51,343 nt of DNA from an uncultured Pelagibacteraceae bacterium. GTDB taxonomy: Bacteria; Pseudomonadota; Alphaproteobacteria; Pelagibacterales; Pelagibacteraceae. A program made the position numbers and the translations under genes. Every line of letters starts with the position of its first letter. Position 1 is the stretch's first letter. Below, one piece after another: positions 40,920-50,823 of this stretch. The stretch is from positions 1-51,343 of the forward strand of contig CACFZB010000003.1 in assembly GCA_902570715.1 (NCBI GenBank), in the 5' to 3' direction. The notes beneath the pieces were generated by a model. The model was not told where the DNA came from and made no database searches. It was given only the letters and a program-made list of their open reading frames with translations.

Positions 40920-42845
40920 ATGAGCAAAATTATTGGAATAGATTTGGGAACAACTAATTCTTGTGTGGCTATAATGGAAGGAAGCCAAGCAAAAGTATTA
41001 GAAAATGCTGAGGGAGCTAGAACAACTCCTTCAGTTGTTGCTTTTACTGATGAAAAAGAAAAATTGATTGGTCAACCTGCCAAAAGGCAAGCTGTTACAA
41101 ATCCTGAAAATACTATATTTGCTGTAAAAAGATTGATTGGAAGAAATTTTGATGATCCAACAGTAAAAAAAGATATTGAGGCAGCACCCTTTAAAATTAT
41201 TAATTCTGAAAAAGGTGATGCTTGGATTGAGTCAAAAGGTGAAAAATACTCTCCTTCTCAAATTTCTGCTTTTATTTTACAAAAAATGAAAGAGACAGCT
41301 GAAAAATATTTAGGTCAAGCAGTTACGAAAGCGGTGATAACTGTACCTGCATATTTTAACGACGCACAAAGACAAGCCACTAAAGATGCTGGTAAGATTG
41401 CAGGTTTGGAAGTTTTAAGAATAATAAATGAGCCAACAGCTGCGTCGTTGGCATATGGTTTAGATAAAAAACAAAATAAAAAGATTGCAGTTTATGACCT
41501 TGGAGGTGGTACATTTGATGTATCAATCCTCGAATTAGGTGATGGAGTATTTGAAGTTAAATCTACTAACGGAGATACTTTTTTAGGTGGAGAAGATTTT
41601 GATAATGCTATAGTTAATTATTTAATTAATGAGTTTAAAAAAGATAACGGTATTGATTTAAAATCAGATAAATTAGCCTTACAAAGATTAAAAGAAGGAG
41701 CAGAAAAAGCAAAAATTGAACTTTCATCTGCTGAGCAAACCGATATAAACTTGCCATTTATTACAGCTGATAAAACTGGTCCAAAACATATAAATTTAAA
41801 AATGACAAGAGCTAAATTAGAGGCTCTGGTTGAGGACTTAATTTCAAAAACAATGCCTCCTTGTAAAACAGCTTTAAAAGACGCTGGGATAACAGCGAGT
41901 GAAATTGATGAAGTTGTAATGGTTGGTGGTATGACAAGAATGCCAAAAGTTATAGAGGAAGTAAAAAACTTTTTCGGAAAAGATCCTAACAAAAGTGTAA
42001 ATCCAGATGAGGTTGTAGCTATGGGAGCTGCAATACAAGCTGGTGTATTACAAGGTGACGTTAAAGATGTTCTTTTATTAGATGTTACGCCATTATCTTT
42101 AGGTATTGAAACTTTGGGTGGCGTTTCAACAAAACTTATTGAAAAAAATACAACAATTCCAACCAAAAAAAGTCAAGTTTTTTCAACTGCTGAAGACAAC
42201 CAACCTGCTGTTTCGATCAGAGTTCTTCAAGGAGAAAGAGAAATGGCCACTGACAATAAACTACTTGGTAACTTTGAACTAGTTGGTATAGCACCAGCAC
42301 CGAGGGGAGTTCCTCAAATAGAAGTTACATTTGATATTGATGCGAATGGTATAGTTAATGTTTCTGCTAAAGATAAAGGTACTGGTAAGGAACAAAAAAT
42401 TCAAATTCAAGCTTCGGGTGGTTTAAGCGATGAAGAGATTGAAAAAATGGTAAAAGATGCTGAAGCTAACAAAGAGGCAGATAAAAAGAAAAGAGAGTCT
42501 GTAGAAGTTAGAAACCAAGCAGATACACTTATACACTCTACAGAAAAAAATCTTAAAGAACATGGTTCTAAAGTCACAGATGCTGAGAAAAAAGCTATTG
42601 AGGACTCTTCCTCTGCTTTAAAAGAAGCCCTTAAATCTGAAGATATCGAAGATATAAAGAAGAAAACAGAAGCTTTAGTACAAGCTTCAATGAAACTTGG
42701 AGAAGCAATTTATAAATCACAACAAAATACAAAACCAGAGTCTGATAAAGATGATGGAAATAATGATAAAGGGAAAAAAGACGATAATGTTGTTGATGCG
42801 GATTTTGAAGAAGTAAAAGACGAGAACAAAGAAAAAAGCGCTTAA
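40920..42845 (+). CDS. dnaK: Chaperone DnaK
   Basis: [36 protein letters not shown]. Confidence 0.99.
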   Translation: MSKIIGIDLGTTNSCVAIMEGSQAKVLENAEGARTTPSVVAFTDEKEKLIGQPAKRQAVTNPENTIFAVKRLIGRNFDDPTVKKDIEAAPFKIINSEKGDAWIESKGEKYSPSQISAFILQKMKETAEKYLGQAVTKAVITVPAYFNDAQRQATKDAGKIAGLEVLRIINEPTAASLAYGLDKKQNKKIAVYDLGGGTFDVSILELGDGVFEVKSTNGDTFLGGEDFDNAIVNYLINEFKKDNGIDLKSDKLALQRLKEGAEKAKIELSSAEQTDINLPFITADKTGPKHINLKMTRAKLEALVEDLISKTMPPCKTALKDAGITASEIDEVVMVGGMTRMPKVIEEVKNFFGKDPNKSVNPDEVVAMGAAIQAGVLQGDVKDVLLLDVTPLSLGIETLGGVSTKLIEKNTTIPTKKSQVFSTAEDNQPAVSIRVLQGEREMATDNKLLGNFELVGIAPAPRGVPQIEVTFDIDANGIVNVSAKDKGTGKEQKIQIQASGGLSDEEIEKMVKDAEANKEADKKKRESVEVRNQADTLIHSTEKNLKEHGSKVTDAEKKAIEDSSSALKEALKSEDIEDIKKKTEALVQASMKLGEAIYKSQQNTKPESDKDDGNNDKGKKDDNVVDADFEEVKDENKEKSA

Positions 42846-42871
42846 CTGACATCTATTTGTCCATATAAAAA

Positions 42872-43996
42872 ATGGCTAAAAGAGATTATTATGATGTCCT
42901 TGGCGTAAATAAAAACGCAACACCAGACGAACTAAAATCTGCATACAGAAAATTAGCTGTAAAATTTCATCCTGATAAAAACCCTGGAGATAAAACTGCC
43001 GAAGATAAATTTAAAGAAGCTAGCGAAGCTTACGGTATTCTCTCAGATAAATCTAAAAAAGAAAATTACGATAATTTTGGTCATGCTGCTTTTGAAAACG
43101 GTGGTGGTGGCAGGGGTGGTTTTGGTGGTTTCAGTGGTGCAGATTTTTCTGATATTTTTGAGGACTTTTTTGGAGACTTTGGTGGTCGTAGTAGAAGAAG
43201 CTCCAGAAAAGCCAATAATAGAGGTTCTGATTTAAGATATGATTTATCCATATCTTTAGAAGAAGCTTACATGGGTAAAAAACAAAATATACAATTTTCT
43301 ACTACAGAAAAATGTAATACTTGTAAAGGAAATGGATCAAAACCAGGTTACAGTCCTGATAGATGTACATATTGTGGAGGAAATGGAAGAGTTCGCTCAA
43401 ATCAAGGATTCTTTACAGTTCAACAAACGTGTCCTCAGTGTGCTGGTAGTGGAGAAGAAATAACAAATCCTTGTAATGAATGTAATGGTCAAGGTAATAA
43501 ACAATCCTCAAAGAAAATATCAGTAACAATACCAAAGGGTGTAGATGATGGTACAAGAATAAGACTTGCTGGAAAAGGTGAAGCTGGCACACGAGGAGGT
43601 GCAAGTGGTGATTTATATTTGTTTGTAAATGTAGAGTCTCATCAAGTTTTTAAAAGATCAGATGTAAATCTATTTTTTGAATTTCCAGTCTCTTTAGCTG
43701 ATGCTGCTCTGGGAACAATAATTGAGATACCAACTATTGATGGTGGAAAAGCTAAAATCAAAATACCTGAAGGTACTCAAAATGGAAAACAATTTAGACT
43801 AAAAGGAAAAGGGATGCCTTTCATGCGAAGAGGTGACTTTGGGGATCTGTATGTTCAAGTTAAAACAGAAGTTCCAGTATTTCTTAATAAAGAACAAAAA
43901 GAGTTATTAGAAAAATTTAGAAAAATAGAAAATGACAGATCTAATCCAAGTATAAAAAAGTTTTTCCAAAAGGCTAAAGATTTTTGGAAAAATTAA
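42872..43996 (+). CDS. dnaJ: Chaperone DnaJ
   Basis: J domain with HPD, Gly-rich region, four CxxCxGxG-type zinc motifs. Confidence 0.98.
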   Translation: MAKRDYYDVLGVNKNATPDELKSAYRKLAVKFHPDKNPGDKTAEDKFKEASEAYGILSDKSKKENYDNFGHAAFENGGGGRGGFGGFSGADFSDIFEDFFGDFGGRSRRSSRKANNRGSDLRYDLSISLEEAYMGKKQNIQFSTTEKCNTCKGNGSKPGYSPDRCTYCGGNGRVRSNQGFFTVQQTCPQCAGSGEEITNPCNECNGQGNKQSSKKISVTIPKGVDDGTRIRLAGKGEAGTRGGASGDLYLFVNVESHQVFKRSDVNLFFEFPVSLADAALGTIIEIPTIDGGKAKIKIPEGTQNGKQFRLKGKGMPFMRRGDFGDLYVQVKTEVPVFLNKEQKELLEKFRKIENDRSNPSIKKFFQKAKDFWKN

Positions 43997-43999
43997 AAT

Positions 44000-44167
44000 A
44001 TGGAACTAGAACAAATTATTTCAGCATTCGCTTTAATTGCGATTTTAATTTTGATTCTTCCAGGATTTATTCAGACAAATATCAAAAAGGAAGTATTTTT
44101 TAAAAATTTAAGTATTTGGGGTATTATTGTTATATTACTTATGATACTTTTAATTTTTATCTTCTAA
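44000..44167 (+). CDS. Small two-TM membrane protein ORF (55 aa), absent from the ORF track
   Basis: ATG..TAA encodes MELEQIISAFALIAILILILPGFIQTNIKKEVFFKNLSIWGIIVILLMILLIFIF; stop overlaps the dapB start (TAATG). Confidence 0.6.
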   Translation: MELEQIISAFALIAILILILPGFIQTNIKKEVFFKNLSIWGIIVILLMILLIFIF

Positions 44168-44943
44168 TGAAAAAAATTAGTTTAGGAATTACAGGATGCA
44201 TGGGCCGTATGGGTCAACAGATAATAAAATCTGTTAAATTAGACAAAAATTTTAAATTGGCTGCCCTAACAGAAGGAAGAAAACTAAATAAAAAAGTTAA
44301 TGGTATAAATGTTAAACAAAATTCAATTGAAACCTTCAAAAAAACAAATTTAATTATAGATTTTACAATTCCGGAATGCACTTTTGAAATATTGGAAATT
44401 GCATTAAAATTAAAAAAAAGAGTAGTAATCGGAACAACAGGTTTTACTAAAAGAGAAGAACAAAAAATAAAAAAATATTCAAAAAAAATTCCAATCCTAA
44501 AAGCTGGAAATATGAGTTTAGGTATAAACCTTTTAATGTATTTAAGTGAAATAGCCTCGAATTCATTAGGAGATAATTTTTTGAGTAAGATTCATGAGGT
44601 ACACCACAGACACAAAATTGATTACCCTTCTGGAACAGCTTTAATGCTTGGTAAAGGAGTTGCTAAAGGAAAAAATAAAAATTTTTATAATTTGATAGGA
44701 AAAAAATACCTTAATAAAAAAACTTTCCCTTATGGTAAGAAAATAAATTTTAATTCAATCAGAAAAGGAGAGGTTATTGGAGAACATGAGGTTAAATTTT
44801 CTAGTGGTAAAGAAATAATAACACTTAATCATGAAGCTTTTGATAGAACTTTATATTCTGAAGGTGCTTTATCTGCCGCAAGGTGGTTAATGTCAAAAAA
44901 GCCAGGTCTTTATTCAATGAGAGATCTTATGAATTTCAAATAA
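44167..44943 (+). CDS. dapB: 4-hydroxy-tetrahydrodipicolinate reductase
   Basis: GITGCMGRMGQQI, EVHHRHKIDYPSGTAL; ATG at 44167 preferred over track start 44116. Confidence 0.96.
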   Translation: MKKISLGITGCMGRMGQQIIKSVKLDKNFKLAALTEGRKLNKKVNGINVKQNSIETFKKTNLIIDFTIPECTFEILEIALKLKKRVVIGTTGFTKREEQKIKKYSKKIPILKAGNMSLGINLLMYLSEIASNSLGDNFLSKIHEVHHRHKIDYPSGTALMLGKGVAKGKNKNFYNLIGKKYLNKKTFPYGKKINFNSIRKGEVIGEHEVKFSSGKEIITLNHEAFDRTLYSEGALSAARWLMSKKPGLYSMRDLMNFK

Positions 44944-45596
44944 TGAATGAAATTCAAAGGGCAAAAATCATATCAAGAAATTTAAATAAGATATATCCTA
45001 ATATAAATGTCCCATTAAATAGCCGCAATGTGTTTACACTTTTAATTTCCGTATTATTGTCTGCTCAATGTACAGACGTTAATGTAAATAATGTTACTAA
45101 AAATATTTACCCTAATTATTATAAACCTGAACATTTTGTTAAATTAGGGAGAAAAAAAATTGAAAAACTTATAAAAAAAATAGGCATATTTAGAGTTAAA
45201 GCTAAAAGTATATATAGATTATCTAAAATTTTAATTGAAAATTATAATGGTAAGGTTCCTAAAACTTTTGAAGAATTAGAAAAACTTCCTGGTGTTGGTC
45301 ATAAAACTGCAAGTGTGATCATGTCTCAAGGTTTTGGATATCCTGCTTTTCCAGTTGATACACACATACATAGATTATCTCAAAGATGGGGTTTAACTAA
45401 TGGAAAAAACGTTGTTCAAACAGAATTAGATCTTAAAAGATTATTTCCAAAAAAAGATTGGAATAAACTCCATTTACAAATAATTTTTTACGGAAGAGAA
45501 TATTGTAAAGCTCGTAGCTGTTATGGTTTACATTGTAAAATTTGTAAAAGCTGTTTTCCAAATAGAAAAAAGATGATTATAACTAAAAAAGCCTAA
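44943..45596 (+). CDS. nth: Endonuclease III
   Basis: LLSAQCTDVNVN, LEKLPGVGHKTASVIM, PVDTHIHRLSQRWG, C-terminal 4Fe-4S CX6CX2CX5C. Confidence 0.96.
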   Translation: MNEIQRAKIISRNLNKIYPNINVPLNSRNVFTLLISVLLSAQCTDVNVNNVTKNIYPNYYKPEHFVKLGRKKIEKLIKKIGIFRVKAKSIYRLSKILIENYNGKVPKTFEELEKLPGVGHKTASVIMSQGFGYPAFPVDTHIHRLSQRWGLTNGKNVVQTELDLKRLFPKKDWNKLHLQIIFYGREYCKARSCYGLHCKICKSCFPNRKKMIITKKA

Positions 45597-46441
45597 TGAA
45601 AAAAATAATTTGGATTTCCTCATACCCTAAAAGTGGAAATACCTTTTTGAGATCTTTGTTAGCATCATACTTTTTTTCAAAAAATGGACAATTCGATCAA
45701 AAAGATTTGGGTAATATTTCTGAGTTTCCAAGAGATCATTTTAATTTTGTAAAAGAAGATGATTTCCTTAACGAATTTTTAGATTGGGAAAATAAACAAA
45801 GAAAGATTTCTGAAAATTGTAAACAAATGACTTTTTTAAAAACTCATTTAGCTAATATTAAAATAAAAGAAAATTATTATTCAATCAATCCGAAATTTAC
45901 ATTGTGTAGTATTTATATTGTTAGAGACCCTCGAAATGTAATATTATCTTTAAAAGATCATTTTCAAATGAATATATCCGAAGCAGAAAAATTTCTTTTT
46001 AACGAAAAAAAAGTTTTAAATATGCAAAAAGAAGGTCTTTTAAAAAGTTTTACGCCAATTTTAGATTGGGGATCAAATTACAAAAGTTGGAATAAGAAAA
46101 ATTTAGAGAGAAATTTAATAATAAAATATGAAGATCTTGTTTTGAAGACGCAAGAAACTTTCAAAAAGGTACTCGATCATATAATGAAATATAATAAGTT
46201 TATAATTAATGAAAAAAAACTTGCTAATTCAATAAATACCACAAGCTTTGATAATCTAAAAAAAATTGAAAAGAATTTTGGTTTTATTGAAAAAAAAATT
46301 ATGGGGTTAGAAAAAAACCCTAACTTATTTTTTAATAAAGGGATTGCAAGAGATTACAAAAAAAATGAAAATGATAAACAAATTTTTAAAAATATTGAGA
46401 AAAAATATTTTGAAATAATGACTGAACTAAACTATTTATAA
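45596..46441 (+). CDS. Sulfotransferase-domain protein
   Basis: SSYPKSGNTFLRSLLASYF (5'-PSB loop), IVRDPRNVILSLKDHF (3'-PB). Confidence 0.87.
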   Translation: MKKIIWISSYPKSGNTFLRSLLASYFFSKNGQFDQKDLGNISEFPRDHFNFVKEDDFLNEFLDWENKQRKISENCKQMTFLKTHLANIKIKENYYSINPKFTLCSIYIVRDPRNVILSLKDHFQMNISEAEKFLFNEKKVLNMQKEGLLKSFTPILDWGSNYKSWNKKNLERNLIIKYEDLVLKTQETFKKVLDHIMKYNKFIINEKKLANSINTTSFDNLKKIEKNFGFIEKKIMGLEKNPNLFFNKGIARDYKKNENDKQIFKNIEKKYFEIMTELNYL

Positions 46442-46445
46442 TTTA

Positions 46446-47384
46446 ATGAAAATTCTTGGAATTGGTAATGCAATTGTTGATGTAATTTGTAAAGTTGATG
46501 ACAATTTTATATTAAAAAATAATCTTACAAAAGGCCTAATGAAATTAATATTTGATGAAAGTGAGTTTAAAGAATTATTATCAAACCTTAAAATTGAAAA
46601 AACTGTATCTGGTGGATCGGTCGCAAATTCTATAGTTGGTTTATCTCAACTGCAAAATAATGTAGGTTTTATCGGTAAAATTTCAGACGATAAGTTTGGT
46701 TTAAAATACGAGGAAGGATTAAAAAAAGAAAATGTTGATTTCTTTTACTCAAAAAAAAAAGAACCTCTACCAACTGGAACTTGCCTGATTTTGATAACAC
46801 CTGACTCTGAAAGAACAATGTGCACTTATCTTGGTACGGCAGGAAAAATAAATGAAAAAGATATAGATGATCAAGCTATTAAAAAAAGTGAAATTATTTT
46901 TCTAGAAGGTTATTTATGGGATGAAGGTGAACCTAAAAAAGCTTTTGATAAATCCATAAGTTGCGCAAAAAAAGTAGCTATGTCATTATCTGATAAATTT
47001 TGTGTTGATAGACACAAACCACATTTTCTTGATTTGGTAAAAAATAAATTAGACATTATATTTGCCAATGAAGGTGAAATATCTTCTTTAATTGAGGCAA
47101 AAGATTTTAAAGAAGTAATTGAATTTGGAATGAATATTAAAAAACACCTAGTCATTACAAGGGGTGAAAAAGGTGCAATATCAATTAATAATAATGAAAT
47201 AGAAGAAATTGATGCAAAAAAAAATCTTAAAATTATAGACTTAACTGGAGCTGGTGATTTATTTGCTGCTGGTTATCTACACGGTTATATAAATAATTAT
47301 TCTCAAAAAGAATGTTTGAAAAAAGGAAATGAAATGTCGTCTAAAATTATTCAACAAATTGGAGCAAGAATTGATTTACAATAA
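46446..47384 (+). CDS. PfkB-family sugar/nucleoside kinase (adenosine kinase-like)
   Basis: GIGNAIVDVICKVDD, SGGSVANSI, DLTGAGDLFAAGYLHGY. Confidence 0.92.
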   Translation: MKILGIGNAIVDVICKVDDNFILKNNLTKGLMKLIFDESEFKELLSNLKIEKTVSGGSVANSIVGLSQLQNNVGFIGKISDDKFGLKYEEGLKKENVDFFYSKKKEPLPTGTCLILITPDSERTMCTYLGTAGKINEKDIDDQAIKKSEIIFLEGYLWDEGEPKKAFDKSISCAKKVAMSLSDKFCVDRHKPHFLDLVKNKLDIIFANEGEISSLIEAKDFKEVIEFGMNIKKHLVITRGEKGAISINNNEIEEIDAKKNLKIIDLTGAGDLFAAGYLHGYINNYSQKECLKKGNEMSSKIIQQIGARIDLQ

Positions 47385-47409
47385 AAAATAAAATGATGTA
47401 TAAATTTAA

Positions 47410-48018
47410 ATGTCAGAAAAAAATCAAGTTTTAAAATTTTTCTCTCAACCTGTTTTTAAATATCAGGTTAAGAATTTTGAAGAATTAAATAAAAGCTTGT
47501 TAGATTATATTTATAATCTACAAGAAAAAGATAAGGAAGGGGTAAAAAAATCTAACATACTTGGATGGCATTCCAAACCTTTTGATTTAAGTAATAAAGA
47601 AGCACCTCCCAATAAATTTTTTGCTAGCATAAATAATGAAATTGCTGATGTTTTTAATAAATATGGTTGGGTTTTTGAACCTTCAAAAGTAAAATGTACT
47701 TCTATGTGGTCTATTATAAATAAAAAAAACAGCTTTAACATAGAACATACACACGCAAATCACTATTTAAGTGCTGCCTATTATGTTAAGGCACCTGAAA
47801 ACTCAGGAAATTTCAAAATATCTAACCCTAATATTATAAATAGAAATAGATTTCCAAAATCTAATAAAAACACAGAATTTAACAGTAATACAGTAACTAT
47901 AAAAATAAACGCCGGGGATCTTTTATTTTTTCCATCTTATCTGCCGCATTCTGTTGAGGAAAATAAGTCTCAAGAGGATAGAGTAGTAATAAGTTTTAAT
48001 CTAGATATTTTAAACTAA
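47410..48018 (+). CDS. Putative 2OG-Fe(II) oxygenase (TIGR02466-like)
   Basis: SMWSIINKKNSFNIEHTHANHYLSAAYYVKAPENSG, LLFFPSYLPHSVEENKSQEDRVVISFN. Confidence 0.85.
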   Translation: MSEKNQVLKFFSQPVFKYQVKNFEELNKSLLDYIYNLQEKDKEGVKKSNILGWHSKPFDLSNKEAPPNKFFASINNEIADVFNKYGWVFEPSKVKCTSMWSIINKKNSFNIEHTHANHYLSAAYYVKAPENSGNFKISNPNIINRNRFPKSNKNTEFNSNTVTIKINAGDLLFFPSYLPHSVEENKSQEDRVVISFNLDILN

Positions 48019-48576
48019 TTAATTATTTAAGAAATAACCATTCTTATCACTTAAAATAAAATCATTTTTTCCAAAATTTTCTGATATTTTTTTTCTTAAA
48101 CGATAAATATGAGTTTCAACTGTATGAGTTTCTAATTTAGATTTAAAGCCCCAAACCTTCATTTCTAGTTGTTCGATATCTATTGGTTTATTTGCACTAT
48201 TTAAAAACATTATTAAATCAACTTCTTTTTCTGTCAGATTAATTTCTTTTTTTTGAAATTTTAATTTTCTTGAATTTAAGTCAACTTCGTAAAGTCCTAT
48301 TAAAATTGAGGATTTTTCCTTAGCATTTATTCTAAGAAATTTTATATTAATTTTTTCAATTAAATTTTTAAAATTCACAGGAAATTGAAGTTTTATGTGA
48401 TTGAGGTTAATCTCAAAATTTTGATCCGATAAAAGTATTGAACTTGAAAGAGCTTTATCTTTTAATTCTTTTTGACTATTCACTAAATACACATCATAAT
48501 CAAAATGATCCTCTAACTCTTTGAAAATTTCGAACAAATGTTTTATTCTAAAAATAATTATTTTTTGATCAGACAT
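48019..48576 (-). CDS. Atypical OmpR/PhoB-like winged-helix regulator with degenerate receiver-like N-terminus
   Basis: INLTEKEVDLIMFLNSANKPIDIEQLEMKVWGFKSKLETHTVETHIYRLRKKISENFG; N-terminus short, no clear receiver D-D-K pattern. Confidence 0.82.
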   Translation of the reverse strand: MSDQKIIIFRIKHLFEIFKELEDHFDYDVYLVNSQKELKDKALSSSILLSDQNFEINLNHIKLQFPVNFKNLIEKINIKFLRINAKEKSSILIGLYEVDLNSRKLKFQKKEINLTEKEVDLIMFLNSANKPIDIEQLEMKVWGFKSKLETHTVETHIYRLRKKISENFGKNDFILSDKNGYFLNN

Positions 48577-48589
48577 TTTAAATTACAAT

Positions 48590-49084
48590 ATGATAATCTA
48601 TTTAAAAAAAAAGAACATTCTTAAAATTGATGATTTTTACTTTAAATGTACAATAGGAAGAAATGGACTTTCCAAAAAAAAAATTGAAGGTGACAAAAAG
48701 ACTCCCATCGGTTTATTTAAGCTGGAAAATTTGTATTATAGAAGTGAGAGAATTAAAAAACCTATTACGAAACTAAAACTAGTTAAAATAAACAAAAATA
48801 TGTGTTGGTGTGACGATATAAAAGATAAGAAAAATTATAATCGTTTTTCACGTAAAATTTTGAAATCTAAACACGAAAAACTCTTCAGGAAAGATGATAA
48901 ATATGATCTCTTAATTCCAATTAAATTTAATTTTGAAAAACCAGAAATTGGCAAAGGTAGTTGCATCTTTATACATATTACAAAAAATTATAAACCTACT
49001 GCTGGATGCATTGCGGTTAGTAAAAAGGATTTTTTAATCATTTCTAAAATAATTAATTCAAAAACCAAAATAAATATAAGTTAA
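48590..49084 (+). CDS. L,D-transpeptidase (YkuD-family)-like protein
   Basis: GRNGLSKKKIEGDKKTPIGLFKL; FIHITKNYKPTAGCIAVSKKD catalytic Cys motif. Confidence 0.85.
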   Translation: MIIYLKKKNILKIDDFYFKCTIGRNGLSKKKIEGDKKTPIGLFKLENLYYRSERIKKPITKLKLVKINKNMCWCDDIKDKKNYNRFSRKILKSKHEKLFRKDDKYDLLIPIKFNFEKPEIGKGSCIFIHITKNYKPTAGCIAVSKKDFLIISKIINSKTKINIS

Positions 49085-50529
49085 TTGAATATTTTTTCAT
49101 ATACACCCTCTATCACAGAAAAAAAATTTTTATTAAATTTATTAGTATCAAATAAAGGACTTTTTATACTTTCATTAAAAACCTGATCTCTTAATTCTTT
49201 AAATTTAATTTTATTTTTTGATAATTCAGTTGCCTTTTCAATATATTCTGAATGATTCTTAGATATTAAATAATCTATTTTTAAATTTTTATTAATTGAC
49301 TCTCCACATCTTGAATTAAAATTGTAACCTTTCATTGTTAGAACAGGAACACCCATCCATACGGCTTCAAATGAAGTAGTTACGCCATTATATGGAAATG
49401 TATCTAATGATAAATCAATTTTATTGTATAAATCTAAATGATCCTTAAAATCTTTTTGCTTTGGTAAAAATTTAATTGATTTAATAACACCTTTCTTTTC
49501 AAATTTACTTGATAAAAATTCGACATCTCTTGATGAGACTGTTTTTAAAATTAATTTAGAATTCTCGACTTTTTTTAATATTTCTGACCAAACTTCAATG
49601 ACATTATCATTTATTTTACTAAAATTATTAAAAGATCCAAAAGTAAAATAATTATTATTAACACTTGGAGGTAAAACTTGTTTTCTTATTAAGTCAAAAC
49701 CTCTATGAGTATTCCAAATATCATTTAGATAAAGTATTTTTTCACTATAAAAATTTTGTTCATTATCATAAATTAAATTTTTATCTGCAATTATATAATC
49801 CATTTCATTTAATCCTGTAGTATTACAATAACCACACCAGGAAATTTGAATTGGAGCTATTCTATTTTTAAATAGGGTTATTCGATTGCTCGATGTCATG
49901 CCCATCATATCAATCATTACATCAATTTTTTTATCTCTAATTAAATTTAAAGCTTCTAAATCGTTTAAATTTCCAATATTAATTTTTTCATCTGAATAAC
50001 TTGAAAACTTCAAAGTAGTATCATCCTCGTATCTAAGATTATTAAATAAAAAAATTTTAAACTTTTTTTTTTCATACTTTTTAAGAATGGTCTCCAAAAA
50101 ATAAGTTATAGAATGATTTCCTCGAATATCAGATGATAAAAAACCTAAATAAATTTGATCTTTCTTTTTTTTAACTAATTTTTTTAATTCACTATTAGAA
50201 TAAGTTGGTAGCTTTTTAACTAAATCAATCGATTTTTGTAAAAACAATTCTTGTGACCAATCTGTTTTGAAAGAATTATAATAAATGTATGATGCATAAA
50301 TTATTGAGTCATTGCTATTTTTTTTTATAAGTTTATTTAAATTTGCAATCACATTATCAATATCAGAAAATCTCTTGTAAATTCTTGTTACAGCAAGTAA
50401 TAAAAGTTTATCATTTTTGAATAAATCATTAGTATATTTGTAGTAATTTAGACAATGAGTAAATAATTTTTTACAATAAATTTGGTTTTCCTGAGATTTA
50501 TCAAAGTCAAAAAGATTAGCGCTGGACAT
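49081..50529 (-). CDS. GT41 / SPINDLY-OGT-like glycosyltransferase, probably N-terminally truncated
   Basis: GFLSSDIRGNHSITYFLE, DVMIDMMGMT, APIQISWCGYCNTTGLNEMDY, FSKINDNVIEVWSEIL, DTFPYNGVTTSFEAVWMGVPVLTM; no TPR array; first ~15 codons antisense to the parB remnant. Confidence 0.85.
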   Translation of the reverse strand: MSSANLFDFDKSQENQIYCKKLFTHCLNYYKYTNDLFKNDKLLLLAVTRIYKRFSDIDNVIANLNKLIKKNSNDSIIYASYIYYNSFKTDWSQELFLQKSIDLVKKLPTYSNSELKKLVKKKKDQIYLGFLSSDIRGNHSITYFLETILKKYEKKKFKIFLFNNLRYEDDTTLKFSSYSDEKINIGNLNDLEALNLIRDKKIDVMIDMMGMTSSNRITLFKNRIAPIQISWCGYCNTTGLNEMDYIIADKNLIYDNEQNFYSEKILYLNDIWNTHRGFDLIRKQVLPPSVNNNYFTFGSFNNFSKINDNVIEVWSEILKKVENSKLILKTVSSRDVEFLSSKFEKKGVIKSIKFLPKQKDFKDHLDLYNKIDLSLDTFPYNGVTTSFEAVWMGVPVLTMKGYNFNSRCGESINKNLKIDYLISKNHSEYIEKATELSKNKIKFKELRDQVFNESIKSPLFDTNKFNKNFFSVIEGVYEKIFN

Positions 50530-50823
50530 GCTAAAATTTTAGTTGGATTAGATAATGCCCTAATGTTAGCTAATAAGATTATTGAAAAAAGCCTATCAGT
50601 CAGACAAGCCGAAAAATACGTTAAATTATTTAAATCAAATAAGAAAAAGTCATTTATTTCAAAAGACCCGAATATAAAAGATTTAGAAGATACACTCTCA
50701 AGTAAAACAGGTTTAAACGTTTCAATAAAAAACAAAAAAAATAATAAGGGTTCAATTTCCCTTGAGTACAAGGATTTAGACCAATTAAATAAGATAATTC
50801 AAATAATTAAAAGTAATTATTAA
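50485..50823 (+). pseudogene. parB: ParB C-terminal fragment (5'-truncated parB)
   Basis: KKISAGHAKILVGLDNALMLANKIIEKSLSVRQAEKYVK matches the ParB central/C-terminal core; no ParB N-terminal domain upstream, in-frame stop at 50464-50466. Confidence 0.8.

Noticed and set aside
41618-42166. 182-aa ORF antisense to dnaK
   Set aside because: Antisense ORFs opposite dnaK are a well-known artefact of its codon pattern; low-complexity translation with no recognisable domain
43080-43220. Short GGT-rich repeat region in dnaJ
   Set aside because: Normal Gly-rich linker of DnaJ
50448-50771. 107-aa minus-strand ORF opposite the parB fragment
   Set aside because: Antisense to recognisable ParB coding sequence; no domain signature
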